Source: Gammaproteobacteria bacterium (lineage in GTDB: Bacteria > Pseudomonadota > Gammaproteobacteria > Enterobacterales > Alteromonadaceae). Taken from it: DNA of 64,000 nucleotides. The notes beneath the pieces are model-generated. The model was not told the DNA's origin, made no database searches, and saw nothing but the letters and a program-made list of their open reading frames with translations. The stretch spans positions 124,001 through 188,000 of the forward strand of contig JAHKAA010000050.1 in NCBI GenBank assembly GCA_018825965.1. Direction: 5' to 3'. Made by a program: the position numbers and the translations under genes. The stretch's first letter is position 1, and each line of letters begins with the position of its first letter. Positions 36,170 through 45,599 of the stretch are shown here, in pieces.

Positions 36170-36483
36170 GTTTAAGCTGCGGTAAGCTGGATTTTGTTGG
36201 TATAAAAATGCAAAAAAGCAGGGACTGCATGCAGTCCCTGAATGTCTGGGTATAGAACAGGAATAGCGCTGCGTCTTGCTGCAGCCTTAGTTAAGATGGC
36301 CAATATCTGTGTCAGTTCTGTGACAATCTCTGCTTCCCCCGTTGTGAATACGTATTCAAATTGTGGTTTAAGCTCAAATTTGGCTAATTTGCGATTTTTC
36401 TGCAGGAAAAGCAGGTCGGATTAGAGGAATTTTCTGCAAAATAAAGTATCCTTTGCCCACTTTTAACCGGCTTGGGGTACTCC
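36170..36483. other. Intergenic region ahead of the decarboxylase
   Basis: No gene I can support in 314 bases. It holds a perfect palindrome at 36219-36240 and presumably the decarboxylase promoter. A minus-strand frame (36172-36421) is open for about 80 codons but has no good start codon. Confidence 0.5.
36213..36240 (-). terminator. Perfect palindrome preceded by an A-run
   Basis: A 22-base perfect palindrome (36219-36240, CAGGGACTGCA and its complement) is preceded on the plus strand by AAAAAA. From the minus strand it is a hairpin with a T-tract. It lies behind the 67-residue gene, so its orientation does not fit that gene. Confidence 0.5.
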
Positions 36484-38751
36484 ATGCGTTTTTACTTTCC
36501 TCTGATCATCATCGACGAAGATTTCAGAACCGAAAATACCAGTGGTTCAGGTATTCGTGAACTGGCTGCGGCCATTGAAGCCGAAGGCATGGATGTAGTG
36601 GGCTACACCAGTTATGGCGACCTGACCTCTTTTGCTCAGCAACAAAGCCGGGCTGCTGGTTTTATTTTGTCTATTGATGACGAAGAGTTTGGTGGTGGCT
36701 CAGCAGAAGACAGCCACTCAGTGCTGGCAAACTTAAAAGGTTTTGTCGATAAAATCCGTCATCGCAACCCCGATATTCCAATTTATCTGTACGGTGAAAC
36801 CCGGACCTCACGCCATATTCCCAATGCTATTTTGCGTGAACTGCATGGTTTTATTCATATGCACGAAGATACGCCGGAGTTTGTGGCGCGGCATATTATC
36901 CGTGAAGCCAAAAGCTATTTAGATACCTTGGCGCCTCCGTTTTTCCGTGCTTTAACCAACTATGCACAGGACGGTTCCTACTCCTGGCACTGCCCTGGAC
37001 ACTCAGGTGGTGTGGCCTTTTTAAAATCGCCTGTAGGCCAGATGTTCCACCAGTTTTTTGGTGAAAACATGTTGCGTGCCGACGTCTGTAATGCGGTGGA
37101 TGAATTAGGTCAGTTATTGGATCACACAGGTCCAGTGGCTGCTTCTGAGCGTAATGCAGCTCGTATTTTTAACGCCGACCATTTGTTTTTTGTGACCAAC
37201 GGTACTTCAACCTCGAACAAAATTGTCTGGAACTCCACTGTAGCTCCGGGTGATATCGTAGTCGTTGACCGTAACTGCCATAAATCTATTTTGCACGCCA
37301 TTATGATGACTGGTGCTGTGCCGGTATTTTTAATGCCAACACGCAACCACTACGGCATTATTGGTCCTATTCCTCGTAGCGAGTTTGAACCTGCCACTAT
37401 CCGTAAGAAAATGATGGCAAACCCATTCTGCCGTGAAAAACTGGAACAAAATCCTAACGTTAAACCTCGGGTTTTGACTATTACCCAGTCGACTTATGAT
37501 GGGGTCTTGTATAACGTCGAAGAAATTAAGTCCATGCTGGATGGTGAAATCGAAACTCTGCATTTTGATGAAGCCTGGTTACCACATGCGGCTTTCCATG
37601 ATTTTTATGGGGATTACCATGCGATAGGTGAAGGCCGTCCACGTTGTGAAACCTCTATGGTGTTTTCTACTCAATCAACACACAAGCTGTTGGCTGGTAT
37701 TTCACAGGCTTCACAAATTCTGGTGCAGGACGCCAAGCAAAACAAGCTGGATCAGCATTTGTTTAACGAAGCTTATCTGATGCATACCTCCACCAGCCCA
37801 CAGTACGCCATTATTGCATCCTGTGACGTGGCTGCGGCCATGATGGAAGCGCCTGGTGGTACAGCTTTAGTGGAAGAGTCACTGGACGAAGCTTTAGAAT
37901 TCCGCCGTGCTATGCGTAAAGTGGACGATGAATACGGTGATGACTGGTGGTTTAAAGTCTGGGGTCCGGATGATTTAACAGACGAAGGTTTGGATCACCG
38001 CGACGCCTGGATGTTAAAAGCAGGCGAAAGCTGGCATGGTTTTGGAGATATAGCTGAAGGCTTTAACCTTTTGGACCCTATCAAAGCGACAATTTTAACC
38101 CCTGGTTTAAATGTCGACGGCGACTTTGACGAGTCAGGTATTCCGGCCGCTATTGTGGCTAAGTACTTATCTGAACACGGTGTGGTTATTGAAAAAACCG
38201 GTCTGTATTCGTTTTTTATTATGTTCACCATAGGCATAACCAAAGGCCGCTGGAATACCATGGTGACGGCGCTGCAGCAGTTTAAGGACGACTACGACAA
38301 AAACGCGCCTTTATGGCGGGTATTGCCGGAGTTTATCGCCAAATATCCGCAATATGAACGCATTGGTTTAAAAGATTTATGTGATCAAATTCACCAGATC
38401 TACCGTGAAAACAACGTCGCTAAAATGACCACTGAGATGTATTTATCTGAGCTGGTACCGGCGATGAAACCGTCCAAAGCTTTTGCTGCTATGGCACATA
38501 AAGAACTGGACAGAGTGCCATTGGATAATCTGATAGGCCGCATTACAGCTGTGATGTTAACGCCTTATCCACCAGGTATTCCGCTGTTGGTACCGGGTGA
38601 AGTGTTCAACACTATTATTGTGGATTACCTTAAATTCGCCCGCGAATTTAACGGCCGCTTCCCGGGCTTTGAGACTTATATTCACGGTCTGGTTTGTGAA
38701 GAACGTAACGGTAAAAAAGAATACTTTGTTGATTGTGTAAAAGCTCAATAA
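36484..38751 (+). CDS. PLP-dependent Arg/Lys/Orn decarboxylase, LdcA-like
   Basis: A 755-residue fold-type I PLP decarboxylase. An N-terminal receiver-like wing domain (about 1-130) precedes the catalytic core with YSWHCPGHSGGVAF, TNGTSTSNKIVW, VDRNCHKSILH, HFDEAW (Asp to the pyridine N) and the PLP lysine K401 in STQSTHKLLAG. The sequence is nearer to Pseudomonas LdcA than to E. coli AdiA, so lysine is a likely substrate, but arginine or ornithine cannot be excluded. I use ATG 36484 over TTG 36472. No antiporter gene is adjacent, so a biosynthetic (polyamine or cadaverine) role is as likely as acid resistance. Confidence 0.88.
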   Translation: MRFYFPLIIIDEDFRTENTSGSGIRELAAAIEAEGMDVVGYTSYGDLTSFAQQQSRAAGFILSIDDEEFGGGSAEDSHSVLANLKGFVDKIRHRNPDIPIYLYGETRTSRHIPNAILRELHGFIHMHEDTPEFVARHIIREAKSYLDTLAPPFFRALTNYAQDGSYSWHCPGHSGGVAFLKSPVGQMFHQFFGENMLRADVCNAVDELGQLLDHTGPVAASERNAARIFNADHLFFVTNGTSTSNKIVWNSTVAPGDIVVVDRNCHKSILHAIMMTGAVPVFLMPTRNHYGIIGPIPRSEFEPATIRKKMMANPFCREKLEQNPNVKPRVLTITQSTYDGVLYNVEEIKSMLDGEIETLHFDEAWLPHAAFHDFYGDYHAIGEGRPRCETSMVFSTQSTHKLLAGISQASQILVQDAKQNKLDQHLFNEAYLMHTSTSPQYAIIASCDVAAAMMEAPGGTALVEESLDEALEFRRAMRKVDDEYGDDWWFKVWGPDDLTDEGLDHRDAWMLKAGESWHGFGDIAEGFNLLDPIKATILTPGLNVDGDFDESGIPAAIVAKYLSEHGVVIEKTGLYSFFIMFTIGITKGRWNTMVTALQQFKDDYDKNAPLWRVLPEFIAKYPQYERIGLKDLCDQIHQIYRENNVAKMTTEMYLSELVPAMKPSKAFAAMAHKELDRVPLDNLIGRITAVMLTPYPPGIPLLVPGEVFNTIIVDYLKFAREFNGRFPGFETYIHGLVCEERNGKKEYFVDCVKAQ

Positions 38752-38755
38752 ACTC

Positions 38756-38785
38756 AAAGGGTCAGAGCAAATACTCTGACCCTTT
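38756..38785. terminator. Bidirectional terminator behind the decarboxylase
   Basis: AAAGGGTCAGAG (38756-38767), loop CAAATA, CTCTGACCCTTT (38774-38785): a perfect 12-base stem with A and T ends, between convergent genes. The core GGGTCAGAG is shared with the hairpins at 13292 and 55394. Confidence 0.88.
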
Positions 38786-38791
38786 ATTTCG

Positions 38792-39670
38792 TTACAACTG
38801 ATAACAATGGCAAATCGCTTGCCAGGCTTGCTCCGGCGTGTCGACAAACTGGATCAGCTGCATATCTTCGGCTTTAATCAATCCTTCCCCGACCAGCAGG
38901 TCAAAGTTAATCAAACGGCTCCAGAAGTTTTTGTCATACAGGATCACAGGCACTGTATTGGCTTTGCCGGTTTGCAATAAAGTCAGGGTTTCAAACAGCT
39001 CATCTAAAGTGCCAAAACCACCTGGAAAAGCCACTAAAGCCCGCGCACGTTGTAAAAAGTGCATTTTACGAATGGCAAAATAATGAAAACGGAAACAAAA
39101 CTCTGGTGTGATATAGGGGTTTGGTTTTTGCTCGTGTGGCAGCACTATATTCAGACCTATACTTTGGCCTCCCGCTTCGTAAGCCCCTTTGTTGGCTGCT
39201 TCCATAATGCCAGGCCCACCACCACTGATGATCATCAAGGCTGTTTCAGGACAGCTTTGGCTGTGTTCTGTCACCAGTCGTGAAAATTCTGCAGCAGCTT
39301 CGTAATAGCAGCTGTTTTTTAACTGACGTTCCGCTGTTTTTAATTGCTGTTGCAGTTGTGGATCGGCTGGGGCCAATGCCAGTTGATCCTGGGCCTGTGT
39401 GACCAAAAGTCCGGCTTGTTGTCGTGACACAAAACGGGCACTGCCAAAGACGACGACTGTGGCTTTCACCTGATGTTGTTCAAGGATCAGCTGAGGTTTT
39501 AAATACTCCAACTGCAAACGTACATGACGCAATTCGTCCTGCATTAAAAAGTTATCATCAGCAAAAGCCAGTTGATAGGACGGGTGTTCGAGTAAGTCCA
39601 GGCTTTGTTGCTCCGTCGCTTCACGGGCTGAACTCAGATGGCGTTGGTATAAGGGGTTATCAGCGGACAT
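38792..39670 (-). CDS. LOG-family protein (possible nucleotide 5'-monophosphate glycosylase)
   Basis: A 292-residue protein of the LOG/lysine-decarboxylase-like family. Its core motif PGGFGTLDELFE (PGGxGTxxE) and MIISGGGPGIMEAANKGA define the nucleotide site; members hydrolyse cytokinin-type or plain nucleoside monophosphates. The first 75 residues form a helical extension. The old family label 'lysine decarboxylase' is a misnomer, so the neighbouring real decarboxylase is coincidence. Start ATG 39670. Confidence 0.85.
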   Translation of the reverse strand: MSADNPLYQRHLSSAREATEQQSLDLLEHPSYQLAFADDNFLMQDELRHVRLQLEYLKPQLILEQHQVKATVVVFGSARFVSRQQAGLLVTQAQDQLALAPADPQLQQQLKTAERQLKNSCYYEAAAEFSRLVTEHSQSCPETALMIISGGGPGIMEAANKGAYEAGGQSIGLNIVLPHEQKPNPYITPEFCFRFHYFAIRKMHFLQRARALVAFPGGFGTLDELFETLTLLQTGKANTVPVILYDKNFWSRLINFDLLVGEGLIKAEDMQLIQFVDTPEQAWQAICHCYQL

Positions 39671-39804
39671 AAAAGAGCTCCATACAAAGGAAAGCTGAAT
39701 AAACTAACATCTTGTTTGATATAGACTAATCTTTTAACACTTCAGTTCAGTTATAACATGGACATAACACAACCATGCCCGGAAGTAATAACGGAGTGTA
39801 CCCA

Positions 39805-41211
39805 ATGCCTTTAGATGCCAGTTTAACCTTTTTAGGCGCCGCCGGGCAGGTGACAGGCTCCTGTTATCTGTTAAAGCTGCCAAACAAACAAATTTTGCTC
39901 GACTGTGGTATGACTCAGGGCGAAAACCAAATCACAGAGTGGAATAAATTTCGTTTTGCTTTTCGTCCTAAAGATATCGATTACGTGATTTTGTCGCACG
40001 CTCATATCGATCACAGTGGCTTATTGCCTTTGTTGGTCGCTAAAGGGTTTCAGGGCAAAATTTATTGTACTCAGGGCACAGCTTTGTTGCTTGGTGTGCT
40101 GTTAAAAGATTCTGTGCATTTGTATTTAAAAGATTTAGAGTGGCAAAACAAACATCTGGCCCGGCAAGGTAAAAAGCTGCTGGATCCAGTCATGGCAGTG
40201 CAGGATGTGGAGCAGGTATTGGAGTACTGTCAGCCTGTTGGTTACAAGCAAAAAAAGACGGTCTGCGAAGGTCTGGAGCTGGAGTTTCTGGATGCGGGTC
40301 ATATCCTGGGCTCCGCCATAGTGCAGCTTGCGGTAAAGCAGGGCAAAGCCATGCGGCAACTGGTGTTTTCCGGTGATTTAGGCAACCCGGCTACCGTGCT
40401 GATGCCAGACCCCAGCCCGGTAAAAGCGGCCGATCTGGTACTGATGGAAAGTACCTATGGCGACCGCAATCACCAGCCACTACAAAACACGCTGGAAGAG
40501 TTTGCGAATGCGCTGGATCAAGCCCATAAAGCGGGTGGTAATGTGTTTATTCCGGCTTTTGCTTTAGGCCGTAGTCAGGAAATTTTGTATTACCTCGGGC
40601 TTTTGTACCATCAGGGTCGGTTAAAACAAAAGATGGTGGTGCTGGACAGTCCTATGGCGATAGAGATCACTAAAATTTACAGTGAGCTGATGGCTGAGTT
40701 TGATCGCAAAGACACCAAAGTGCTGCATGGTTATGGCGCCCGTGATTTGCAGTCCTTTTTGCCTATCTTACGACTGGCATCCAGTATGGAAGAGTCTATG
40801 GCGATGAACAGGATCAGTGGCGGCGCTATTGTCATTGCAGGTTCTGGCATGTGTAACGGCGGCCGTATTGTGCATCATTTAAAACACAATTTATGGAAAA
40901 GCAGCAATCATCTGATTTTTGTTGGTTTTCAGGCGAAAGGCACGCTAGGCCGTCGTTTGGTGGATGGCGAAAAACGGGTGAAGTTGTTTGGTCAAAATGT
41001 AGCTGTTAAAGCCACAATACACACCATAGGTGGTTTTTCCGCTCATGCAGGTCAGGATGAGTTGGTAGGCTGGGCCAGAATCATTGGTGGTCAACCCCGT
41101 TTTTATCTGGTGCATGGTGAGCCTAAAGCTCAGCAGGCACTGCAGAGCCGTATGCTGGACTACGGTCTGCATTGCCAAATCGCCGAAAAAGGCCAGCAGA
41201 TCAACCTATGA
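39805..41211 (+). CDS. Metallo-beta-lactamase/beta-CASP nuclease
   Basis: A 468-residue protein of the MBL-fold beta-CASP group, which process or degrade RNA. Zinc-binding SHAHIDHSG (HxHxDH), the later DAGHILGSA His, and GDLGNP Asp are seen. The beta-CASP part follows (FIPAFALGRSQEILYYL), with MCNGGRIVHHL and the C-terminal TIHTIGGFSAHAGQDEL. I prefer ATG 39805, which has GGAG eight bases ahead, over ATG 39775. It overlaps the end of convergent pheA by 6 bases. Confidence 0.88.
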   Translation: MPLDASLTFLGAAGQVTGSCYLLKLPNKQILLDCGMTQGENQITEWNKFRFAFRPKDIDYVILSHAHIDHSGLLPLLVAKGFQGKIYCTQGTALLLGVLLKDSVHLYLKDLEWQNKHLARQGKKLLDPVMAVQDVEQVLEYCQPVGYKQKKTVCEGLELEFLDAGHILGSAIVQLAVKQGKAMRQLVFSGDLGNPATVLMPDPSPVKAADLVLMESTYGDRNHQPLQNTLEEFANALDQAHKAGGNVFIPAFALGRSQEILYYLGLLYHQGRLKQKMVVLDSPMAIEITKIYSELMAEFDRKDTKVLHGYGARDLQSFLPILRLASSMEESMAMNRISGGAIVIAGSGMCNGGRIVHHLKHNLWKSSNHLIFVGFQAKGTLGRRLVDGEKRVKLFGQNVAVKATIHTIGGFSAHAGQDELVGWARIIGGQPRFYLVHGEPKAQQALQSRMLDYGLHCQIAEKGQQINL

Positions 41212-42372
41212 AGGTTGCTGAGAGATCAGGGTTGGGCTGATATCTTCACTTGGATAACAGCCCAATACTTTGACAAAACGTGTGATGCGATTCAGTTCGT
41301 CCAGAGCGCGAGTCATAGCATAATCGTCCAGATTGGCGAATACATCCACATAAAACATCTCTTCCCATGGATTGCCAGGAATAGGCCGGGATTCCAGTTT
41401 GCCCATGCTGATGCCATGTTGTTTTAACACTGTTAAGGCGTCGACCAAAGCGCCTGGTTGCTGGCCTGTGTACATAATAAATGTCGTTTTTGCTGGTATG
41501 GCTTTGGCCACGTTAATAGCTTTACGCGCTACTACAATAAAACGGCTGGCGTTGTCTTTTTGGTTGGCTAAGCCACGGCCTAATACGTCCAGGCCGTAGA
41601 GCTTGCCACCTTCTTCACCGCCAATGGCGACCACAGATTTATCCTGAGCTTTACGCACCCGCTCAAAGGCATCAGAGGAGGCGTCGCAGTATTCAATTTT
41701 GACGTTGGATAATCCCTGTAAATAGTTGCTGCACTGAGCTATCACCTGAGGATGAGCGCAAATCTGGCGGATTTTACTCAGCTCTGTGCCTTCCACACCT
41801 AACAAACAATGTTCTATAGGGTGGGTCAGTTCGCCGACGATCGACAAACGGGTATGCTGCAATAAGTCGTACACTTCGTTGATACTGCCGGACGATGTAT
41901 TTTCAATAGGCAGCACTGCATAGTCGGCATGGCCTGTTTCTACCGCCTGCACTATTTCGTTAAAGCTGTCGCAACCAATTTCAATCAGTTTTTCAGCGCG
42001 GCGGGTGAAGTATTTTTGGGTGGCCCAGTAACTGTAAGACCCCTGACGGCCCAAAAAGGCGACACGGCAAACAGGGCCATTGTCGCCATTCAGCTGGCCT
42101 TGTACTTTGGCTTGCTGCTGCAGCACTGAGTCTTCAATAATCACATGATAAATTTTAGTGACATACTGAGCGTCTAAGCCCAATACCTTGCCACTTTCAA
42201 TCAGGGACACCAACAACTCTTCTTCCCGCTTTTGATCACGAATAGGTTTGTTTTGTGCCAGTTTTGCGTCAGCTACGCTTAATGCGAGCTGGCGTCTGCT
42301 GGCCAGTAATTGCAGTAAGTCTTTGTCTGTACTGCTGATCTGCTGGCGGATCTGATCTAAATCTATACTCAT
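41206..42372 (-). CDS. pheA: Bifunctional chorismate mutase/prephenate dehydratase
   Basis: A 388-residue enzyme making phenylpyruvate from chorismate. Order: AroQ chorismate mutase (about 1-90), prephenate dehydratase (about 105-285, with ADYAVLPIENTSSGSINEVYDLL), and a C-terminal ACT regulatory domain with the Phe-binding LESRPIPGNPWEEMFYVDV. It is preceded by a leader peptide and attenuator (42389-42506), so it should be induced when charged tRNA-Phe runs low. Confidence 0.97.
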   Translation of the reverse strand: MSIDLDQIRQQISSTDKDLLQLLASRRQLALSVADAKLAQNKPIRDQKREEELLVSLIESGKVLGLDAQYVTKIYHVIIEDSVLQQQAKVQGQLNGDNGPVCRVAFLGRQGSYSYWATQKYFTRRAEKLIEIGCDSFNEIVQAVETGHADYAVLPIENTSSGSINEVYDLLQHTRLSIVGELTHPIEHCLLGVEGTELSKIRQICAHPQVIAQCSNYLQGLSNVKIEYCDASSDAFERVRKAQDKSVVAIGGEEGGKLYGLDVLGRGLANQKDNASRFIVVARKAINVAKAIPAKTTFIMYTGQQPGALVDALTVLKQHGISMGKLESRPIPGNPWEEMFYVDVFANLDDYAMTRALDELNRITRFVKVLGCYPSEDISPTLISQQPS

Positions 42373-42388
42373 AAAGCGTCCTTTAAGC

Positions 42389-42422
42389 TAAAAAAAAACC
42401 TCCCTATGCTGGGAGGTTTTTT
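42389..42422 (-). terminator. pheA attenuator terminator
   Basis: On the minus strand CCTCCC, a 6-base loop and GGGAGG (42399-42416) form a stem that A/T runs extend on both sides, followed by nine T. It lies between the leader peptide and pheA, 17 bases from the pheA start. Confidence 0.92.
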
Positions 42423-42443
42423 GGTTTATCACGCGCGCGCGAC

Positions 42444-42506
42444 TTACCGCCTCCCCGTTGGGGTGGTAAAGAGGCGAAAAAAGCGAGCGATCTGAATTGG
42501 TTTCAT
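42444..42506 (-). CDS. pheL: pheA leader peptide
   Basis: A 20-residue frame from ATG 42506 to TAA 42444-42446 with the Phe cluster RFFRLF (codons TTT TTT CGC CTC TTT). CGCCTC right after the two Phe codons pairs with GAGGCG (plus-strand 42448-42453). That second segment also holds GGGAGG, identical to the distal arm of the terminator, so it can pair with CCTCCC (plus-strand 42411-42416) as an antiterminator. This is the classical 1-2-3-4 attenuation layout. The ribosome site is weak (GGTGG two bases ahead). Confidence 0.72.
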   Translation of the reverse strand: MKPIQIARFFRLFTTPTGRR

Positions 42507-42539
42507 GGCCACCACAATAGTAAGTCTGGACGTCTAAAG

Positions 42540-44891
42540 TCAAGCTTTAGGTTGCAACTTCAGTAAGTATTTTTGCTCGCCAGGTAAAAAGCTTAATGGT
42601 TGTTCCTTTAACCAGAAGTCGTGGTCGGCATCATAAAAAGGCGATAACGGATGACCAGATTGTCCAGCTGGGATCACTAAAATACCTTCGGCTTCTTTGC
42701 CAGGTGATACCACCATACGTTGTGACTGGCCATGCACTTTGTGTTGTACTCTGGGCATATGGCTATCACCATTCATCGGCATTGCAGGCATATTCAGCCA
42801 GTCACCGAAAAAAGGCACAGCAGCTGAGAGTGGATGCACTATGGCGCTTTGATTGATAGTGCCCCAGCTGGCGTTGGCTAAACTACCATAATCGGTTTCC
42901 AGCTTCTGTTTACTTTGCAGCACGGCCTGTTGCAATAAAGCGCGCCAGGAGCTGAATGCGGCAGGCAGAGTGTCGGTGCGTTGTTGTTGCAGCATTTCCC
43001 AGCCCGCAGTCTCCATTGAGAATTTTAAATCTCTGCCTGATAAGTTGTTTTCCTCAAGCAAAGCCGTTAAAGGTGAGAAAGTTAACTCCAGCGTCTTAGC
43101 CCGAAAAGCCCGTAGTAATGAGTAGCCTACAGAGCCTATAGAGGCATGGCTGGCATCTTTCATTACATAATCCAGATAAGACTCTAAGTGATGTTCTGCA
43201 ACAAAGTCTTTGGTCAGCACTGTGTCCAATAACAACTGTTGCCAGCGGGCCAGCATTAAGGCGCGGTGATCCAGCTGAATGTCATGCAAACTTTGCTCGT
43301 TATGCTGTGCTGTGGCTGTTAAGGCATCACGGATTTGCAGGCCACGGGCACCTAAGTCGTAACCGCCATTACCAATTAATGCTAAATCTTTACCCCCTAC
43401 CATTCTGCTGTTGGCTGTCCAGAGCTGACCGGATTGGGGTTGGTAAATTTGTGGGTAACGGTTTTGAGACAGGTAACCTGTCCAGTGATTCTGGCCATTA
43501 CTCCAGTCCTGAGGCGCATCCATATGCTGCACTTTACGTTCAGGTAAAGCTCCGATCAGAGTCCAGCCTATGGCACCGTCTTTATCTGCCACCAGTAAAT
43601 TTTGGGTCGGCACGCCGGCACTGGCTGCCAGTTTTAATGTCTCACGTACTCCCTGGCTTTTTTCCAGAGTTAACAAATTAAAGTTGGCGCCTTCCACATC
43701 ATGAGCCACCCAACGATAGGCATAATTCTGAAAAGGTGGGGATAACACCGGGCCCCAGATGCTTTCTTTTTGCAGCACCAACTCATCCGGCTGGCCTTTG
43801 ACTTTAAACACTTCATTCTGGTAACTGAATTCCTGCCAGCCATCAGCGGTTTGGTAGCTTTCACCTTTTTGATCCAGCTTCAAGGCTATAACATCAGACC
43901 AATCTGCTGTGCTGTTGGTAAAACCCCAGGCTATATGGCCATTGCTGCCAGCTACTATAGCCGGAGTACCAGGTAAGCTGACACCAGCAACTTCAAACGA
44001 CTGATCGTTTTCTGTCCATTTCAGCTGGGCTTTAAACCAGGTGCCTGGTACACGGATCCCCAAATGCATATCGTCGGCTAAAATAGCACGGCCATCTTTG
44101 GTTCTTTTGCCTGACACCGCAAAGTTATTACTGCCAATATCTGCACTGTCATGCAGGGCGCAATCAGTACAGGCTGTTTTCTGCCCTGCCAACAGCGCCG
44201 GATAGGTCGATTTTGGCATAGGGATAAGATTGACTTTGCTGTTATCCATGGCGGCTTGCCAGTCCGGGCTGTGCTGGAATAAAAAATCGTACCAATCTTG
44301 TGGCAGTTTTTGTTGCATCAGGCCCATTGCCAGCTCGTCTTTGCCCTCAGAGCCCTGTAAATCCAGATACATGCTGTAGAGCGCTAAAAAAGAATCGGCT
44401 TCGACCCAGTCTCGCGGCGTTTGTGCTAATAAAGCATATTCAAAGGGCGGCCAGCCTAATTCGGCCAAGCCTGCATTCACTCCGGCCGTGTAACTTTGAA
44501 GCAACTGCTTTTGGTCAGTTGGTAACTTCGCAAAACCCCGCTGGGCTTTGGCTCTGAATCTGTGGATACGGCGTTTTTTATCCAAATCCAGCGCCATTTC
44601 ACCAAAAAGTTCGGATAACTCTCCCGCTGCATTACGGCGTAATAAATCCATCTGGAAAAATCGCTCCTGAGCATGGACAAAACCCAGAGCATAAGCCACG
44701 TCATTGCGATTTTGTCCTTTGATGCTGGCATAACCTTGTGCATCCCGGCTGATTTCAACCTGTTGTCTGACATCGGCAGGCAATTCGCCTTCATAAGCTG
44801 GCAAGGTGCTGTGCAGAGCAAAATATAAAAAACCAGCGACCAGCAGGATCAGCATCAGTAAGGCAATAGAAATCCGTTTGAACCAAAGCAT
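42540..44891 (-). CDS. Penicillin acylase family Ntn-hydrolase
   Basis: A 783-residue precursor of the penicillin G acylase/quorum-quenching acylase family. One N-terminal hydrophobic segment (about 7-27) acts as signal or anchor for the periplasm. The autocatalytic cleavage and nucleophile site is IGSNNFAVSG with Ser254. Other core motifs are GTPAIVAGSNGHIAWGFTN and TANSRMVGG. Substrates may be acyl-homoserine lactones or other amides; sequence alone does not decide. I use ATG 44891 over TTG 44921. The pheA leader begins 34 bases after the stop. Confidence 0.88.
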   Translation of the reverse strand: MLWFKRISIALLMLILLVAGFLYFALHSTLPAYEGELPADVRQQVEISRDAQGYASIKGQNRNDVAYALGFVHAQERFFQMDLLRRNAAGELSELFGEMALDLDKKRRIHRFRAKAQRGFAKLPTDQKQLLQSYTAGVNAGLAELGWPPFEYALLAQTPRDWVEADSFLALYSMYLDLQGSEGKDELAMGLMQQKLPQDWYDFLFQHSPDWQAAMDNSKVNLIPMPKSTYPALLAGQKTACTDCALHDSADIGSNNFAVSGKRTKDGRAILADDMHLGIRVPGTWFKAQLKWTENDQSFEVAGVSLPGTPAIVAGSNGHIAWGFTNSTADWSDVIALKLDQKGESYQTADGWQEFSYQNEVFKVKGQPDELVLQKESIWGPVLSPPFQNYAYRWVAHDVEGANFNLLTLEKSQGVRETLKLAASAGVPTQNLLVADKDGAIGWTLIGALPERKVQHMDAPQDWSNGQNHWTGYLSQNRYPQIYQPQSGQLWTANSRMVGGKDLALIGNGGYDLGARGLQIRDALTATAQHNEQSLHDIQLDHRALMLARWQQLLLDTVLTKDFVAEHHLESYLDYVMKDASHASIGSVGYSLLRAFRAKTLELTFSPLTALLEENNLSGRDLKFSMETAGWEMLQQQRTDTLPAAFSSWRALLQQAVLQSKQKLETDYGSLANASWGTINQSAIVHPLSAAVPFFGDWLNMPAMPMNGDSHMPRVQHKVHGQSQRMVVSPGKEAEGILVIPAGQSGHPLSPFYDADHDFWLKEQPLSFLPGEQKYLLKLQPKA

Positions 44892-44951
44892 AGGTTTTTG
44901 CTTCCAATGGGGTAAAATCAATAACTTATCATAATAGAGGACGATGAAAAG

Positions 44952-45593
44952 ATGAAAGTGATTCAGTTATGGGATAAAGCCATACGATTTTACCACTGGA
45001 GTCAGCTGTTGTTATTGGCTGGCTTATGGTTTACCGCTGATCAGGGTTATCTTGTAGTGCATCAGATCCTGGCGTATTCACTTGCTGCTATTTTACTTAG
45101 CCGCCTGATCTGGGGTTTTGTTGGCAGCGAGACAGCACGTTTCAGTCATTTTCTGCAAAGCCCGCCACAATTAGTGCGGATGTGGAATAAAGCCAAACAT
45201 GGCATAGGTCACAGAGGCTTGTCAGGTTATATGAGCCTGGTCTTGATGACGCTGATTTTATTGCAGTTTATCTCAGGCTTAATGACCACTGATGATGTGA
45301 TGACAGAAGGGCCACTTTACAGTGCAGTGTCATCTGACTGGTCTTCTTTTGCCTCCTGGTTTCATCACAATAACTTTGATCTGTTGCTGATACTGATTGC
45401 TGTGCATGTGGTTGCAGCGCTTTTTCACGGGCTGAAAAAAGATGGTGTTTTAGGTGCTATGTTGCATGGCAAGCTGAATACTGAAGCACAACAACCTGCA
45501 ATCAAATCATTGCGTTGGTATCTGCTGTTGGTGCTGGTTTTTGCCGGAATTTTTGCACTCTGGCAAGGACTGTCTTTGTATCAACAATGGTAA
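44952..45593 (+). CDS. Cytochrome b561-type di-heme membrane protein
   Basis: A 213-residue protein with four main TM helices and a C-terminal fifth. The start VIQLWDKAIRFYHWSQLLLL, with its His, and HQILAYSLAAILLSRLIWGFVG are typical of the bacterial cytochrome b561/Ni-hydrogenase b-type group; further ligand candidates are in HNNFDLLLILIAVHVVAALFHGL. It is convergent with a cytochrome c' gene, so the two may be redox partners. Confidence 0.88.
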   Translation: MKVIQLWDKAIRFYHWSQLLLLAGLWFTADQGYLVVHQILAYSLAAILLSRLIWGFVGSETARFSHFLQSPPQLVRMWNKAKHGIGHRGLSGYMSLVLMTLILLQFISGLMTTDDVMTEGPLYSAVSSDWSSFASWFHHNNFDLLLILIAVHVVAALFHGLKKDGVLGAMLHGKLNTEAQQPAIKSLRWYLLLVLVFAGIFALWQGLSLYQQW

Positions 45594-45599
45594 TGCGCC

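Noticed and set aside
36172..36421. Open minus-strand frame of about 80 codons with protein-like composition
   Set aside because: It has no ATG, GTG or TTG near its upstream end and no ribosome site; both strands are open here by chance.
38792..39670. Second 'lysine decarboxylase'
   Set aside because: PGGxGTxxE marks the LOG family, for which that label is historical; there is no PLP site.
42517..42543. Promoter TTGACT / TACTAT for the pheA leader
   Set aside because: The spacer is only 15 bases and the start point would fall at the leader ATG; the true promoter may be further upstream.
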